From Bifidobacterium psychraerophilum (GTDB lineage Bacteria; Actinomycetota; Actinomycetes; Actinomycetales; Bifidobacteriaceae): a stretch of 64,000 nucleotides of DNA. The notes under the pieces were generated by a model, which was not told the origin of the DNA, did not search any database, and saw nothing but the letters and a program-made list of their open reading frames with translations. Location of the stretch: the NCBI RefSeq assembly GCF_000741705.1, contig NZ_JGZI01000001.1, positions 23,498 to 87,497 of the forward strand, written 5' to 3'. Position numbers and translations under genes: made by a program. Shown here in pieces: positions 1 through 9,464 of this stretch (position 1 is its first letter; each line of letters begins with the position of its first letter).

Positions 1-386
1 AGACTCTGGTCGAGACTTGAGAGCAGATATTTGCGGCTTCCCCAATCGCCGTACGGTCCGGGCCACATATCGTATCCCGCCTTGGTGCTGATGATCAGTT
101 CGTCACGGTATCCCGCGAAGGACTCGCGGATGATCCGACCCGCATTCAGTTCGGCAGCCCCCGCTGAAGGTCCGTAGTTGTTCGCCAGGTCAAAATGGGT
201 GATGCCGTTGTCGAATGCAGTGAAGCACAGTTGCTTCATGTGTTCGAAGACGGTATGGTCGCCGAAATTATGCCAGAATCCCAGACTGACGGCGGGAAGT
301 TTGAGCCCGCTCCTCCCACTGCGTCGGTATTGCATGTTCTGGTAGCGTGCGGTCGATGGTGCGTATGGTGCGGTGATGTCTGTCAT
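1..386 (-). CDS. Aldo/keto reductase, YghZ-like (3' end cut by window edge)
   Basis: The first 128 codons of a minus-strand gene whose 3' end lies left of the window. The reading begins MTDITAPYAPSTARYQNMQY and continues with LPAVSLGFWHNFG, FDNGITHFDLANNYG and ELIISTKAGYDMWPGPYGDWG. This is the N-terminal part of a (beta/alpha)8 NADPH-dependent aldo/keto reductase, closest in style to L-glyceraldehyde-3-phosphate reductase (YghZ/GPR); the catalytic Asp and Tyr of the family fall in THFDLANNYG. An AAAGGGG ribosome binding site lies about eight bases before the ATG. It is divergent from a MerR regulator and shares a palindromic operator with it, so induction by an electrophile or aldehyde through that regulator is a reasonable inference. 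The substrate is not known. Confidence 0.88.
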   Translation of the reverse strand, partial: MTDITAPYAPSTARYQNMQYRRSGRSGLKLPAVSLGFWHNFGDHTVFEHMKQLCFTAFDNGITHFDLANNYGPSAGAAELNAGRIIRESFAGYRDELIISTKAGYDMWPGPYGDWGSRKYLLSSLDQS

Positions 387-461
387 GGACGTATCCCCTT
401 TGCTCGTCGTGTGCGGTGCAGGTGCGCATATGTGCATGACCGCGTAGGGCTATAGTGACAC

Positions 462-477
462 TTCAAGTACACTTGAA
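462..477. promoter_or_regulatory. MerR-type operator between divergent AKR and regulator genes
   Basis: A perfect inverted repeat, TTCAAGT-AC-ACTTGAA, lies in the divergent intergenic region, about 76 bases before the reductase start and 80 bases before the regulator start. CTTGA-type arms around a short spacer are typical of MerR-family operators that sit in over-long -10/-35 spacers. Which promoter it controls is inferred from the divergent layout. Confidence 0.65.
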
Positions 478-557
478 CGCAAATATGCGTGGTGGGAGTC
501 GTGATGTGATCGCTGTCAACGGGCACGATGTTGGCAGGCGAATGAGAGGGGATCGGG

Positions 558-1094
558 ATGGACGTGATGACGAGGGCTCTGGTGGCGCGGGATGCACCTG
601 GCGATGCGCCGCAGGCTGATGCGCAGCCGAATGATGCCGCCACGACCGATGCCGGGGCGGACAAAGGAGGGATGCGGGAATATTCGATTCAGGAGATGAA
701 GAGGAAATTCCATATGAGGGCGTCGGCGCTGCGATACTACGAAGAGGCGGGACTGCTTGGTGATATCGGGCGTACGCCGAATGGTCAACGCCTCTACACG
801 AAGGCGAATATCGACCGTATGGAGGCGATAGCCTGCTTCAAGGATGCAGGGATGACCATTGACGAGATCAAGCGCTTCTTCGACTATGAAGCGGATGAAG
901 GCGAGCACATCATGGATATGCTCGCCTTGCTGAAACATCGCCAGCACGCCATCGAGAGGCAACGCGTCGCCCTGGAAAAGGCCTATCACCACGTGCTGCG
1001 CAAGGTCCGTTACTATTCCGCAGTCAACGAGAGCATAGTAGGCGGAGCGCCGCATCCCGATTGGAATGATTTCGAGGACGAGGCAAGGCCGTAG
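558..1094 (+). CDS. MerR family transcriptional regulator
   Basis: A 178-residue protein with a winged helix-turn-helix of MerR type from about residue 40 (YSIQEMKRKFHMRASALRYYEEAGLL, then the wing RTPNGQRLYT). A dimerising coiled coil follows around residues 110-150. It resembles the AdhR/CatR-like subgroup that senses aldehydes, but no metal-binding cysteine cluster is visible. The chosen ATG has a GAGGGGATCGGG Shine-Dalgarno region and gives a low-complexity Ala/Asp-rich extension of about 38 residues before the DNA-binding domain. A second ATG at 672 has AGGAGG almost touching it, so the longer start is preferred but not certain. It is divergent from the aldo/keto reductase and probably controls it. 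Confidence 0.85.
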   Translation: MDVMTRALVARDAPGDAPQADAQPNDAATTDAGADKGGMREYSIQEMKRKFHMRASALRYYEEAGLLGDIGRTPNGQRLYTKANIDRMEAIACFKDAGMTIDEIKRFFDYEADEGEHIMDMLALLKHRQHAIERQRVALEKAYHHVLRKVRYYSAVNESIVGGAPHPDWNDFEDEARP

Positions 1095-1121
1095 CTCGGA
1101 GCGTGGCAGACAGTGGCCGGG

Positions 1122-2546
1122 CTACAGGACGAGGATGTCCGTAGGAATGACCGGATCCCCTCGCATCAGGCTCTGGGCCGTGATGGGGAGTTCGGCCAAA
1201 GCCTTCGCATGGTGCTCATGGGCCGCTGCAATCGCATCATGGCCCTGGAGCGCGGCATCGCCTTCGCCATTGACCATATAATCGACGAGCAGATCCTTCC
1301 ACCCCTCTTGCGGTGCGAATGCCGACAACTGCTCTTCCGACCCCGAGATGACATGCTCGCATTCGGCCAATCCGTATTCGTATGAACGAAATGCGAGCTT
1401 GCGACCTGGAACCGTTGCCTTGTCCGGGGATTTCTTGGCCACGGGCACCATGACGCCGTCGGAGCCTTCGCGCTCAGACAGTTTGTATACCATCGCGCAG
1501 GTCGGGGCACCCGAACCGGTGACCAGCATCGTACCGACCCCGTAGGAGTCGACCGGTGCGTTCTGCAGGCTGGCGAGGGCGTACTCGTCCAGATCGTTGG
1601 TGACGGTGATCTTCGTCTTCGTGGCACCAAGCGCGTCCAACTGCATGCGCACCCGTTGCGCCAAGGAAGCCAGGTCGCCGGAATCGATGCGCACCCCGCC
1701 CAGGTCGGGCCCTGCGACCTCAACCGCGGTTTTCACGGCCTGCTCGATGTCATAGGTATCTGTCAGCAGGGTGGTGTCCAAGCCGAGCGCATCCACCTGC
1801 GAGGCGAAGGCATCACGTTCGGAATCGTGCAGGAGGGTGAAGCAATGCGCCGCCGTGCCGATGGCCTTGAGTCCATACAGTTTGGCCGCAAGCAGATTCG
1901 CAGTCCCTTGGAAGCCGCCGACCACAGCCGCGCGTGAAGCGGCCACCGCAGCCCACTCATTCGTTCGCCGTCCGCCCATATCCATGCAGGGACGCCCGTT
2001 CGCGGCCGAGGACATACGAGACGCGGCGGAGGCGACGGCTGAATCGTAGTTGAGGATTGAGAGCACCAGGGTCTCCAACAGGGTGCACTCGCCGAACGTG
2101 CCCTCGACCTGCAGGATAGGCGAATTCGGGAAGAACATCTCACCTTCCCGGTAGCCCTTGATGCTTCCCGAGAAGTGAAAATCCTCAAGCCAGGAGATGG
2201 TTTCGGGGCTGACGATGCCACGATCCGAAAGGAAGCGCAGGTCGTCATCCCCAAGGTGGAAGGATTCGATGGCATCAAGGATGCGTCCCTGACCCGCCGC
2301 GACACCATATCGACGACCGGTGGGGAGATGACGGGTGAAGACCTCGAAAACGCAGCGGCGTTGGGCGGTGCCATCCTTCAATGCCGCATCGAGCATCGTG
2401 TACTCATACATATCGGTCATCAGAGCGGTGGGATACGCATAACTCCCGTTGCTGCGCCCCCGTGCCGATTGCCCGGTCAGCCCCTGTACCGCATCATCCT
2501 GGTGTGTGCCGCCCATCATGCCCCCTTCTCGTGAAGCCATTCTCAT
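1122..2546 (-). CDS. pncB: Nicotinate phosphoribosyltransferase
   Basis: About 474 residues. It makes nicotinate mononucleotide from nicotinate and PRPP in the Preiss-Handler route to NAD. Visible family features are ALMTDMYEYTMLDAAL at the N-terminus, VFEVFTRHLPTGRRYGV, the DMGGRRTNEWAA segment, and GVRIDSGDLASLA, which forms part of the PRPP and product site. The frame stays open up to 2627, but the ATG at 2546 has AGAAGG seven bases upstream and is chosen; ATGs at 2540, 2519 and 2516 are alternatives. The gene converges on the MerR regulator with a gap of under 30 bases and has no obvious operon partner. Confidence 0.93.
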   Translation of the reverse strand: MRMASREGGMMGGTHQDDAVQGLTGQSARGRSNGSYAYPTALMTDMYEYTMLDAALKDGTAQRRCVFEVFTRHLPTGRRYGVAAGQGRILDAIESFHLGDDDLRFLSDRGIVSPETISWLEDFHFSGSIKGYREGEMFFPNSPILQVEGTFGECTLLETLVLSILNYDSAVASAASRMSSAANGRPCMDMGGRRTNEWAAVAASRAAVVGGFQGTANLLAAKLYGLKAIGTAAHCFTLLHDSERDAFASQVDALGLDTTLLTDTYDIEQAVKTAVEVAGPDLGGVRIDSGDLASLAQRVRMQLDALGATKTKITVTNDLDEYALASLQNAPVDSYGVGTMLVTGSGAPTCAMVYKLSEREGSDGVMVPVAKKSPDKATVPGRKLAFRSYEYGLAECEHVISGSEEQLSAFAPQEGWKDLLVDYMVNGEGDAALQGHDAIAAAHEHHAKALAELPITAQSLMRGDPVIPTDILVL

Positions 2547-2739
2547 GTACCGGCCTTCTGCACGCTTGTCCTGCGTGCAGCCGTAAATCCCGTGCAGCTG
2601 GATCAACAGGATGGCTGTGTGCTGCACCCAAGAGTACTCAACGGTCGGTATCCGCGAAGGCCCTGCCGCAAGCGCCTGGTCATCGCCGAGGCCGCAAAGG
2701 CACCGGTCGGCGCATCTGTGGGCCGACTGGCATTAAGCT

Positions 2740-3384
2740 GTGCGTATGAGATTTATTGCCGCGCTGTATCGTTTCGTAATCGCATTCTTCTGTTTTGCAG
2801 GCACCTATGAAGCCTGGCTTTCCGGAATCGGCAACCGCTGGGTCTATTTCACCGTGCAGACGAACATCCTGCTCGGGGTGGTGATGCTGTGGGCCGGTGC
2901 CGCCAGTCTGCTCAAAGGCATCCAGCCGCCGGCATGGATCAAAGGTTGCCTGACCCTCTACATCGTGGTGACCGGTCTGGTCGCATGGCTGGTGCTGCCG
3001 CCGGCGAATCCTGCGACAACCGCCTTCGCATTCGGCATGATGACCACCACCATGGTCCATATCATCGTGCCGATCATGGCCTCCGTCGATTTCCTACTCT
3101 TCGACCCGCATCGACGCTTCCCTTGGCATTACACGCTCAGCTGGTTGATCTATTTCCCCTTCTACCTCGCCTTCGTGTTGATCCGCGCCCAGATCTGGCC
3201 GCACTCGGGGCCCGAGGCCGGCGGCAACCCATACCCTTACGGATTCATCGATCTTCAGGAACTCGGCTGGGCCAAAATCGGACTGAACGCCGTCGAATAT
3301 CTGGGCATCTTCTTCGTGCTGGCGCTGATCATATTCCTCATCGACCGCATTCTGCCGAAGCGCACGCCGCTGACGGTGCAATGA
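2740..3384 (+). CDS. Pr6Pr family integral membrane protein
   Basis: A 214-residue hydrophobic protein with about six membrane segments, beginning FIAALYRFVIAFFCFAGTYEAW. The features WVYFTVQTNILLG near the N-terminus, FGMMTTTMVHIIVPIMASVDF mid-protein and YPYGFIDLQELGW after an aromatic helix match the Pr6Pr (FAR-17a/AIG1-like) membrane family common in actinobacteria. The biochemical role is not established. A GTG at 2740 starts the frame and an in-frame ATG follows at 2746; either could be used. It stands alone between pncB and rph. Confidence 0.72.
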   Translation: MRMRFIAALYRFVIAFFCFAGTYEAWLSGIGNRWVYFTVQTNILLGVVMLWAGAASLLKGIQPPAWIKGCLTLYIVVTGLVAWLVLPPANPATTAFAFGMMTTTMVHIIVPIMASVDFLLFDPHRRFPWHYTLSWLIYFPFYLAFVLIRAQIWPHSGPEAGGNPYPYGFIDLQELGWAKIGLNAVEYLGIFFVLALIIFLIDRILPKRTPLTVQ

Positions 3385-3535
3385 GCATGAGAACAATGAT
3401 GTGTCGCCCACGTGATGCGTACAGGCTGAGAGCCCTGCATGCAGTGTGAGAGGCTGCGATTCCGGGGCAGGAAGAGGTGGCGCTTGTCTTCTTTTACGGT
3501 TAGCGTCATGAGTGCTGATGAAAGGCTGTGATGGA

Positions 3536-4300
3536 ATGGTTCAGATAAAAGACATGCTGGTAGACGGAACTGTGATGCGCCCGGACGGGAGGGCTGCGGA
3601 CGAGTTGCGTCCGGTAAGGATCACCCGCCATTGGACCGATGCACCGGAGGGCTCGGTGCTGATCGAGTGCGGCAACACCAGGGTGATGTGCACCGCATCG
3701 TTCACCCCGACGCTCCCACGTTGGCGCAGGGATTCAGGCCAGGGTTGGGTCACGGCCGAATACGCGATGCTGCCTCGGGCCACATCGCAACGCACCGATC
3801 GCGAGTCCGTCAAAGGGAAGATCGGCGGGCGCACTCACGAGATCAGCCGTCTGATAGGACGCTGCCTGCGAGGTGTGGTGGATATGAAAGCGCTGGGGGA
3901 GAACCAGATCCAGATCGATTGCGATGTGTTGCAGGCCGACGGTGGCACGCGCACGGCTTCGATCACCGGAGCCTATGTGGCATTGTCCGATGCCTTGGAT
4001 TGGGCACAGCAGCACCGTCACATCAAGGACAAAAGCAAAGTCCTCAAGGAGCCGGTCTCGGCCGTGTCCGTCGGCGTCATCGACGGCACCCCGATGCTTG
4101 ACCTTCCATACGTGGAAGACAGCAAGGCCATGACGGATATGAATGTGGCCATGACGGGTTCCGGTGCTTTCATCGAAATCCAAGGCACCGCGGAGCACAG
4201 GCCATTCGACCGCGACGAGCTCAACATCCTCCTGGATCTGGCGAGCAAAGGCAACAAGGAGCTGCAGCAGGCGCAGCGTGCAGCATTGGAACAGGCATGA
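3536..4300 (+). CDS. rph: Ribonuclease PH
   Basis: About 254 residues. A phosphorolytic 3' to 5' exoribonuclease that trims tRNA 3' ends. The protein shows [78 protein letters not shown] and [19 protein letters not shown], covering the whole RNase PH fold including the phosphate-binding Gly-Thr-Arg. The ATG at 3536 has an AAAGG about ten bases upstream; the frame is open from a GTG at 3512, which would add eight residues. The stop overlaps the start of rdgB by four bases (ATGA), so the two are translationally coupled. Confidence 0.95.
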   Translation: MVQIKDMLVDGTVMRPDGRAADELRPVRITRHWTDAPEGSVLIECGNTRVMCTASFTPTLPRWRRDSGQGWVTAEYAMLPRATSQRTDRESVKGKIGGRTHEISRLIGRCLRGVVDMKALGENQIQIDCDVLQADGGTRTASITGAYVALSDALDWAQQHRHIKDKSKVLKEPVSAVSVGVIDGTPMLDLPYVEDSKAMTDMNVAMTGSGAFIEIQGTAEHRPFDRDELNILLDLASKGNKELQQAQRAALEQA

Positions 4301-4971
4301 GTGGCGTGCAAGCACAGTCCGGTGAAGCCGTCACACTGATCGTCGCCACCCATAACGAGGGCAAGCTCGTGGAGATCAACCGCATCCTGTCCGAGGATCT
4401 GAAAGGGCAGGCGCAACGAATCACGCTGCGCTCCGCTGCCTCGCTCGGATTGCCTGATCCTGTGGAGACCGGGGTGAGCTTCGAGGAGAACGCCCTGCTG
4501 AAGGCGCGCGATGTCGCCAGACGCACCAATCTTCCAGCGCTCGCCGATGACTCAGGTCTGATCGTCGATGTGCTCGGGGCGGCACCCGGAATACTCTCTG
4601 CCCGGTGGGCTGGCGCACACGGACATGACAAGGCCAATAACGCACTGCTGCTGGCACAGATAGAGGATATTCCCGATGGCAAACGAGGCGCCCGATTCGT
4701 CTGCGCCACGGCATTGGTGATTCCCGGTGAGGAGGAGCGGTCCTTCGTGCGATTCGGCGAGATGAAAGGATCGATCATCCGTAAGGCGCGAGGTGAACAG
4801 GGTTTCGGATACGATCCCATCTTCGTGCCTGACGATCAGCCAGATCACACGGATGAGGACGGGCTCAGGCTCACCTCGGCACAGATGAGCGCTGATGAGA
4901 AGAACGCGATCTCGCATCGCGGCAAGGCGTTGAAGGCCATCACCTCGGTGATCGCCCAGCAACTGCTGTGA
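4297..4971 (+). CDS. rdgB: XTP/dITP diphosphatase (RdgB/HAM1)
   Basis: A 224-residue house-cleaning nucleotide pyrophosphatase that hydrolyses dITP, XTP and ITP to monophosphates. Family signatures are [17 protein letters not shown] (substrate loop), [13 protein letters not shown] (metal site), [24 protein letters not shown] and AISHRGKAL. It overlaps the rph stop codon by four bases, forming the rph-rdgB pair often found in Gram-positive genomes. The polypeptide carries a short insert around residues 45-60, but all key positions are present. Confidence 0.95.
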   Translation: MSGVQAQSGEAVTLIVATHNEGKLVEINRILSEDLKGQAQRITLRSAASLGLPDPVETGVSFEENALLKARDVARRTNLPALADDSGLIVDVLGAAPGILSARWAGAHGHDKANNALLLAQIEDIPDGKRGARFVCATALVIPGEEERSFVRFGEMKGSIIRKARGEQGFGYDPIFVPDDQPDHTDEDGLRLTSAQMSADEKNAISHRGKALKAITSVIAQQLL

Positions 4972-5029
4972 AGCGCACGGAAGCCGGCGAAGCCGTCTGA
5001 CCGAAGGAGCGGTAGGGCAGGCGGTGTGC

Positions 5030-6031
5030 TCAGACCGGAATCAGCAGATTCACGGCGGTCATCAGAGCCAATGAGAGCAGGCCTGTGCTCGCCAGCGTAA
5101 AACCGGCAAGTTTGGCATTACCGAGCACACGGTCCGTGAACAGCGTGCTGAATACCGCGGTCGGTGCCAGGCACACCATGATGATGGCCTTGCTGACCTC
5201 GGCGCTGAAGGGCAGCAGATACCAGGCGGCCAGGCTGAAGAGCACCGCGAAGCCGAGCTTCCACGCGATAACCGTAAGCACCGACCTGATGTCCTTTCGC
5301 GATGAAGGCAGATCCATCAGCATGCCCACCATCAGCATCGAGCAGAAACCATTGGCGTTGGATATCGGCTCCATGAAGCGGGCGACCCAATCCGGCAGAT
5401 TGAGCCCCAGAAACATCAAAGTGACCATGATCAGATAGGTGTCGAAGGGGACCGAGGTGACGAAGCTGCGGAGGATGCTGCGCAGATGCGACCTTCGACT
5501 CAGCCATCGGGCATGCCTATCGGTGATGCGTGTATACGGCATCACGGTCGCGGCGCCGACGATCTTGGGCTCGAGCGTCTGGCCTTGGGGGATGTGCAGC
5601 AGCGCCGTGGTGAGCACATACATGCCCGCACAGGCCATGACGGAATTGCCGATGTCGAACATGATCACCGGCATGCTCGCCGAGGCGCCCATCAGCGCCG
5701 TGACGACCGGAAGGCAGAAGTTTCCCACATTCATCCCGCAGCCATTGAGCATCGTGAAGACACGGCTGCGCACGGGGGTGTGGCGGGTGGAGAGAAAGAT
5801 GACCAGCAGTGGGATGAGACTGGTGCTCATCCCGAACAACGAAAGCCACAGCATGCTGAGCTGGTGGTCGTTGGTGGCAAAGGAGTGGATGATGGCCGCT
5901 GGAAGCGTGAAATTGAAGACGACACCCTGCATGACCCGATAATCGCGTTGTTTGAAGATGCCGATCCGCTTCAATCCGTATCCCGCGATGATCACCGCCA
6001 GCAAGGTAAGCGGTTGGATGACTCCCTGCAA
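5030..6031 (-). CDS. AEC family (auxin efflux carrier-like) transporter
   Basis: About 333 residues with roughly ten membrane helices in two halves, for example IQPLTLLAVIIAGYGLKRIG at the start and GFTLASTGLLSLALMTAVNL at the end. The HSFATNDHQLSM and GCGMNVGNFCLPV segments match the AEC superfamily, whose bacterial members move organic acids such as malate. The frame is open from a TTG at 6067, but the TTG at 6031 has AGAGAAGAGG about five bases upstream and is preferred. The substrate is unknown. It converges on rdgB. Confidence 0.82.
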   Translation of the reverse strand: MQGVIQPLTLLAVIIAGYGLKRIGIFKQRDYRVMQGVVFNFTLPAAIIHSFATNDHQLSMLWLSLFGMSTSLIPLLVIFLSTRHTPVRSRVFTMLNGCGMNVGNFCLPVVTALMGASASMPVIMFDIGNSVMACAGMYVLTTALLHIPQGQTLEPKIVGAATVMPYTRITDRHARWLSRRSHLRSILRSFVTSVPFDTYLIMVTLMFLGLNLPDWVARFMEPISNANGFCSMLMVGMLMDLPSSRKDIRSVLTVIAWKLGFAVLFSLAAWYLLPFSAEVSKAIIMVCLAPTAVFSTLFTDRVLGNAKLAGFTLASTGLLSLALMTAVNLLIPV

Positions 6032-6138
6032 TGCAGCCTCTTCTCTCGGTCTCCTCTGTGATGTCAATTGTGCCTCAAAGCAGGGAGAGCTTCAGCTTTG
6101 TCTTGTCTGTCGAATGTCCGCATGCCCCGGATACGGAA

Positions 6139-6185
6139 GGACCCCGCCGTCACAGAGCAATGAGATGTCTGTGACGGCGGGGTCC
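6139..6185. terminator. Strong hairpin downstream of the pyridoxamine oxidase-like gene
   Basis: A perfect stem of about 18 bp (left arm 6139-6156, right arm 6168-6185, centred on GACCCCGCC/GGCGGGGTC) with an 11-base loop. It lies between two minus-strand genes, about 80 bases past the stop of the oxidase-like gene. There is no clear T-run on either side, so it could act as a factor-assisted terminator or an mRNA-stabilising structure. Confidence 0.6.
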
Positions 6186-6265
6186 TGTATGAGCTGTCGA
6201 CGCTTCAGAAGCGTGGAGTCAGATCATGAACGCTCCGTGTGGTGTCTGGAGCCGGTGTCTGGAGT

Positions 6266-6664
6266 TCAGGCGATCGGCTTTCCTGCACCTGCGCCGGGAG
6301 CCAGGTTATCGATGCCTGTGATTTCCATCACAGGTACGGAAACGGGATGCTTGATGTCGTGCTCATCGGCGTACGCGATGGCTGCCTTATGGACGTCGTC
6401 TCCCTCGTGCAGGGTCACGGTTCCGTGGAAACGATAGCCCTTCTTCTCCTTCGGGTTGACGACCATCACGATCAGGCGGCCGTTGTCCTGAAGGTTGCGG
6501 TAATGCTGTCCGGCGGTTCGTTCGTAATACCCGATATGGGAGTCGTCGATGACGTGCATGGACATCTTCGGGCCGATATCCGGGTTTCCATCATGATCCA
6601 CGGTTGCGATATACGAAACCGAGTTGTCAATCATGTCTTTCATTTCATCGGTGAGCGTTACCAT
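6266..6664 (-). CDS. Pyridoxamine 5'-phosphate oxidase family protein
   Basis: A 132-residue split-barrel flavin-binding protein of the PNPOx-like superfamily: MVTLTDEMKDMIDNSVSYIA, TVDHDGNPDIGPKMSMHV, HYRNLQDNGRLIVMVV and GYRFHGTVTLHEGDD. It is too short to be a classical PdxH and more likely a stand-alone FMN or F420-type oxidoreductase; the substrate is not known. An AGGAGG six bases before the ATG fixes the start, although the frame stays open far upstream. It is monocistronic between two hairpin or intergenic regions. Confidence 0.85.
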   Translation of the reverse strand: MVTLTDEMKDMIDNSVSYIATVDHDGNPDIGPKMSMHVIDDSHIGYYERTAGQHYRNLQDNGRLIVMVVNPKEKKGYRFHGTVTLHEGDDVHKAAIAYADEHDIKHPVSVPVMEITGIDNLAPGAGAGKPIA

Positions 6665-6868
6665 GCATATCCTCCTATTGAGTTGTTGACAATCAGGCGA
6701 CATTCTAGTTGGCGACGGGTCGGATGGGGGCTCTTCATCTAGGAGACAAACAGCTTGTGGCGCCTTCCATGTGGTATCTCGGACCGGTATGTGCTCTAGA
6801 GTGGTTTGGTTGCATACGCGTATGTTCGGGTACGCGGCAGGCTGTATGGATGGTGCAAGGGGGAAGTT

Positions 6869-7867
6869 TTGGGACGATGGAAGAAACTGCGCAGGATCGC
6901 ACTCGTGCTGTTGGCGGCTGTGTTGGCGCTTGCCATACTGATCGCGGTCGCGTTCAATGTGAGTCCCTGGCCGAGCGCATTGCTGTTCAGGAGGGCCTTC
7001 ACGGCTTCGAATGTGACCGAGCCGAGGGGCCTGGCCGCCATGAAGAGCAAAGTGACCGTGCATCGGAATCTGAGTTATCCCTCATCCTATAAGCGCAACG
7101 ATTTTGATTTGTACACGCCCAAACAGCTCTCAGGATCGGTGCCCATCATCGTGTGGGTGCACGGCGGGGGCTTCATCGCAGGGGACAAAAGCGGTGTGAC
7201 GAGCTATGCGACCATGCTGGCTTCCGAAGGCTATGCGGTTGCCGCGATGAACTATGACTACGCGCCGGACGCCCAATACCCGACTCCTGTCATCCAGGTC
7301 GGGGAGATGATCACCCGGATATACCAGATAGCCCAAAGCTACGGTCTTGATGCCGATCGCATCATCATCGCAGGTGATTCGGCAGGGGCGCAGATCGCCG
7401 CCCAGTTCGCGGCGTTGCAGACCACGCCTGGCTATGCGCAGGAGGCCGGCATACCTAAGATCGCGCTGCGCAAACCGCTTGAGGCCGCGGTGCTGTTCTG
7501 CGGACCGTATGACGTATCCAAGCTGAGCAGCATCGGAAGCTCATGGATGGCGAAGGCATTCGTGCAAAGCGTCGGATGGTCGTATCTTGGCAGCAAGCAT
7601 TGGGAAGGCACCAAAGCCGCCAGGATGGCGTCGGTGGTCGATCACCTTTCGGAGGAGTTCCCCCGCTCCTACGTCGTCGACGGCAATTACTTCTCATTCC
7701 CGGCCCATGCCCGCGCCCTGATCTCGGGATTGAAGGCGGATGGGGTGAGTGTGAGCTCTACGCTCTATCCGGATAAGCCCGAACTGCCCCACGAATTCCA
7801 GTTTGACTTCTCACACCCGGAATCCTATGAGGTATGGAAACAGACCCTGGAATTCCTGAAATCCTGA
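6869..7867 (+). CDS. Membrane-anchored alpha/beta hydrolase (HSL-like esterase)
   Basis: About 332 residues. A single N-terminal membrane segment (LRRIALVLLAAVLALAIL) anchors an extracellular alpha/beta hydrolase domain. The oxyanion motif HGGGFIAGD, the nucleophile elbow GDSAGAQ and a C-terminal ELPHEFQF histidine match the hormone-sensitive lipase/carboxylesterase group, with the acidic residue probably near VVDGNYFSFPAH. The frame is open from 6806 (GTG), but the TTG at 6869 has an AAGGGGGA Shine-Dalgarno four bases upstream and gives a normal signal anchor, so it is chosen with moderate confidence. The substrate is unknown; an ester of diet or cell-envelope origin is plausible. Confidence 0.82.
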   Translation: MGRWKKLRRIALVLLAAVLALAILIAVAFNVSPWPSALLFRRAFTASNVTEPRGLAAMKSKVTVHRNLSYPSSYKRNDFDLYTPKQLSGSVPIIVWVHGGGFIAGDKSGVTSYATMLASEGYAVAAMNYDYAPDAQYPTPVIQVGEMITRIYQIAQSYGLDADRIIIAGDSAGAQIAAQFAALQTTPGYAQEAGIPKIALRKPLEAAVLFCGPYDVSKLSSIGSSWMAKAFVQSVGWSYLGSKHWEGTKAARMASVVDHLSEEFPRSYVVDGNYFSFPAHARALISGLKADGVSVSSTLYPDKPELPHEFQFDFSHPESYEVWKQTLEFLKS

Positions 7868-7900
7868 TTCCAAGGCCTGTTGGTGTGCCGCTGCGGTCCT

Positions 7901-8455
7901 TCAGTCCTGAAGTTCGAAGCCCTGACCATCCTGGTGCCAGGGTGATCCGGGATGCGATGCGAGGATCATGATGCCTTCGATAAGCGCCCAGATACCTGAA
8001 ACGACGGCCAGGAAGCCGAAGCTGAGCAGGGTGATGAGCAGCTGGGCGATCGCCTTGCCCGTTCTGCCGAGATAGAAGTTGTGCACGCCGAATGTGCCGA
8101 GGAAGATGCCGAGGAGTCCAGCCACGATCTTTGACTTCGATGAGACCATCTGCGGCGCGTACCCGTAGGCCGGCTGCTGCGCGTAGTTCCCGGGCTGAGC
8201 ATACTGCTGCTCGTAGCCCTGGTTATACGGTTGCCCCTGTGCTTGCCCGTTGTAGGGAGCCTGACCGTACTGCGGTGCGGCCGAGGGCTGCGGCGTGTAC
8301 TGGCCCGCGTTCTGCTGCTGCGCGTATTGGGGCTGGCCGTATGACTGCTGCCCATTCGATTGCGGCGCCTGGTTCGACTGCTCGGACGGCTGCTGGTTGG
8401 CAGGGTCCTGTGGGTTGTATGGCTGCTGTCCATATTGGTTATTGGCGTCTGACAT
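7901..8455 (-). CDS. TM2 domain protein with Gln/Pro/Tyr-rich N-terminus
   Basis: A 184-residue protein. About the first 110 residues are low-complexity, made of repeated Q-P-Y-N-P, A-Q-Q and G-Q-P units (for example YGQQPYNPQDPANQQPSEQS). The C-terminal domain is TM2: SKSKIVAGLLGIFLGTFGVHNFYLGRTG followed by a second helix, LLITLLSFGFLAVVSGIWAL. The short GVHNFYLG turn between the helices is the TM2 signature. The start at 8455 has AGGAGG four bases upstream; the frame continues upstream without support. TM2 proteins of this kind are common in actinobacteria, but the function is not established. Confidence 0.85.
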   Translation of the reverse strand: MSDANNQYGQQPYNPQDPANQQPSEQSNQAPQSNGQQSYGQPQYAQQQNAGQYTPQPSAAPQYGQAPYNGQAQGQPYNQGYEQQYAQPGNYAQQPAYGYAPQMVSSKSKIVAGLLGIFLGTFGVHNFYLGRTGKAIAQLLITLLSFGFLAVVSGIWALIEGIMILASHPGSPWHQDGQGFELQD

Positions 8456-8666
8456 GATGCCTCCTGAATTCTTGAGTGAATTGCCGAGTGTATTGCTGAG
8501 ATCACCCTTTGGTTTCAAGATACCATGAGGCAGGTGCGCTGATGCCCGGAAAACGGGACGACATAAGGGATTGTTCATGCTGCGCTGAAGTGATGGGAAG
8601 AGTGCCGCCATGTCGCTTGCCGACTGCTACCGTGGTGGGGTTGCTGATAGAGGGTTGGGGGAGTGC

Positions 8667-9158
8667 ATGCATATACGGGCGATCGAGGCGAAGGACGATG
8701 CCGTCATCCGGGACATCATCCGTGCGGGGTTGAAGGAACACGGATTGGATGTGCCGGGCACCGCCTACTTCGACCCGCAGCTGGACAGCCTGTCCTCCTT
8801 CTATGCCGAGGATGGACGAGCATATGTTGTCGTATGCGACGACGGCGGCCGGGTCATTGGGGGCGCCGGCTACGCGGAGGTCCCGGGAAGCGACGGAAGG
8901 ATCGCCGAACTGCAGAAGTTGTATGTCAGTTCTGATGGGAGGGGCTCCGGTGCCTCATATCAACTCATCGCACAGGTCGAGACCGGGGCACGGGCCGACG
9001 GCTACAGCGTCCTGTATCTGGAGACCCACCATCGTTTGCAGGCTGCCATGCACGTCTATGAGCGTACCGGTTTCAGTCTGATTGACGGTCCTTTGGGCGA
9101 TGCCCAGCATACGACGATGGATCGTTTCTATCGCAAGTCACTGGTCGCGGAAGCATGA
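8667..9158 (+). CDS. GNAT family N-acetyltransferase
   Basis: A 163-residue acetyl-CoA-dependent acyltransferase: MHIRAIEAKDDAVIRDIIRA at the N-terminus, GGRVIGGAGYAEV for strands 3-4, ELQKLYVSSDGRGSGASYQL as the acetyl-CoA pyrophosphate-binding loop (R-G-S-G-A here replaces the usual Q/R-x-x-G-x-G/A), and ETHHRLQAAMHVYERTGF at the C-terminus. The ATG is preceded by TTGGGGGAG; the frame is open from 8610 but lacks support there. The acceptor substrate cannot be inferred. Confidence 0.85.
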   Translation: MHIRAIEAKDDAVIRDIIRAGLKEHGLDVPGTAYFDPQLDSLSSFYAEDGRAYVVVCDDGGRVIGGAGYAEVPGSDGRIAELQKLYVSSDGRGSGASYQLIAQVETGARADGYSVLYLETHHRLQAAMHVYERTGFSLIDGPLGDAQHTTMDRFYRKSLVAEA

Positions 9159-9464
9159 GCCTTCCCGTCTCGGGGTGATCAGGGCTGGTGCACAGGCGGC
9201 TTCATAGCCGCATCCATGCCGTGACCCGTGGTGTGTGTGACCAGTGCCCTGCGGTTGTGCCGCATCGACGCCGCAGAGGCCTCATCTTGGGACGCATTGC
9301 CGATTTTGCTAGGTGCTTCCCACCTGATTTTCAGATTCTTTTCCGTGTTCTTTTCGTATCGCTTTCTACCTTGCAGATATAACGCCATACGAATGCCGCG
9401 TGCCCGATGCGATTGTGCCTTGGATGCCCGGTGAACAGCATACGGATACAGGAGATGCCGCGAT
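9159..9464. other. Intergenic region, no gene seen
   Basis: About 306 bases between the GNAT and the sulfotransferase genes. Small frames here lack ribosome binding sites and recognisable sequence. The right half is more AT-rich and T-rich and probably carries the sulfotransferase promoter, but no -35/-10 pair could be assigned with confidence. Confidence 0.4.
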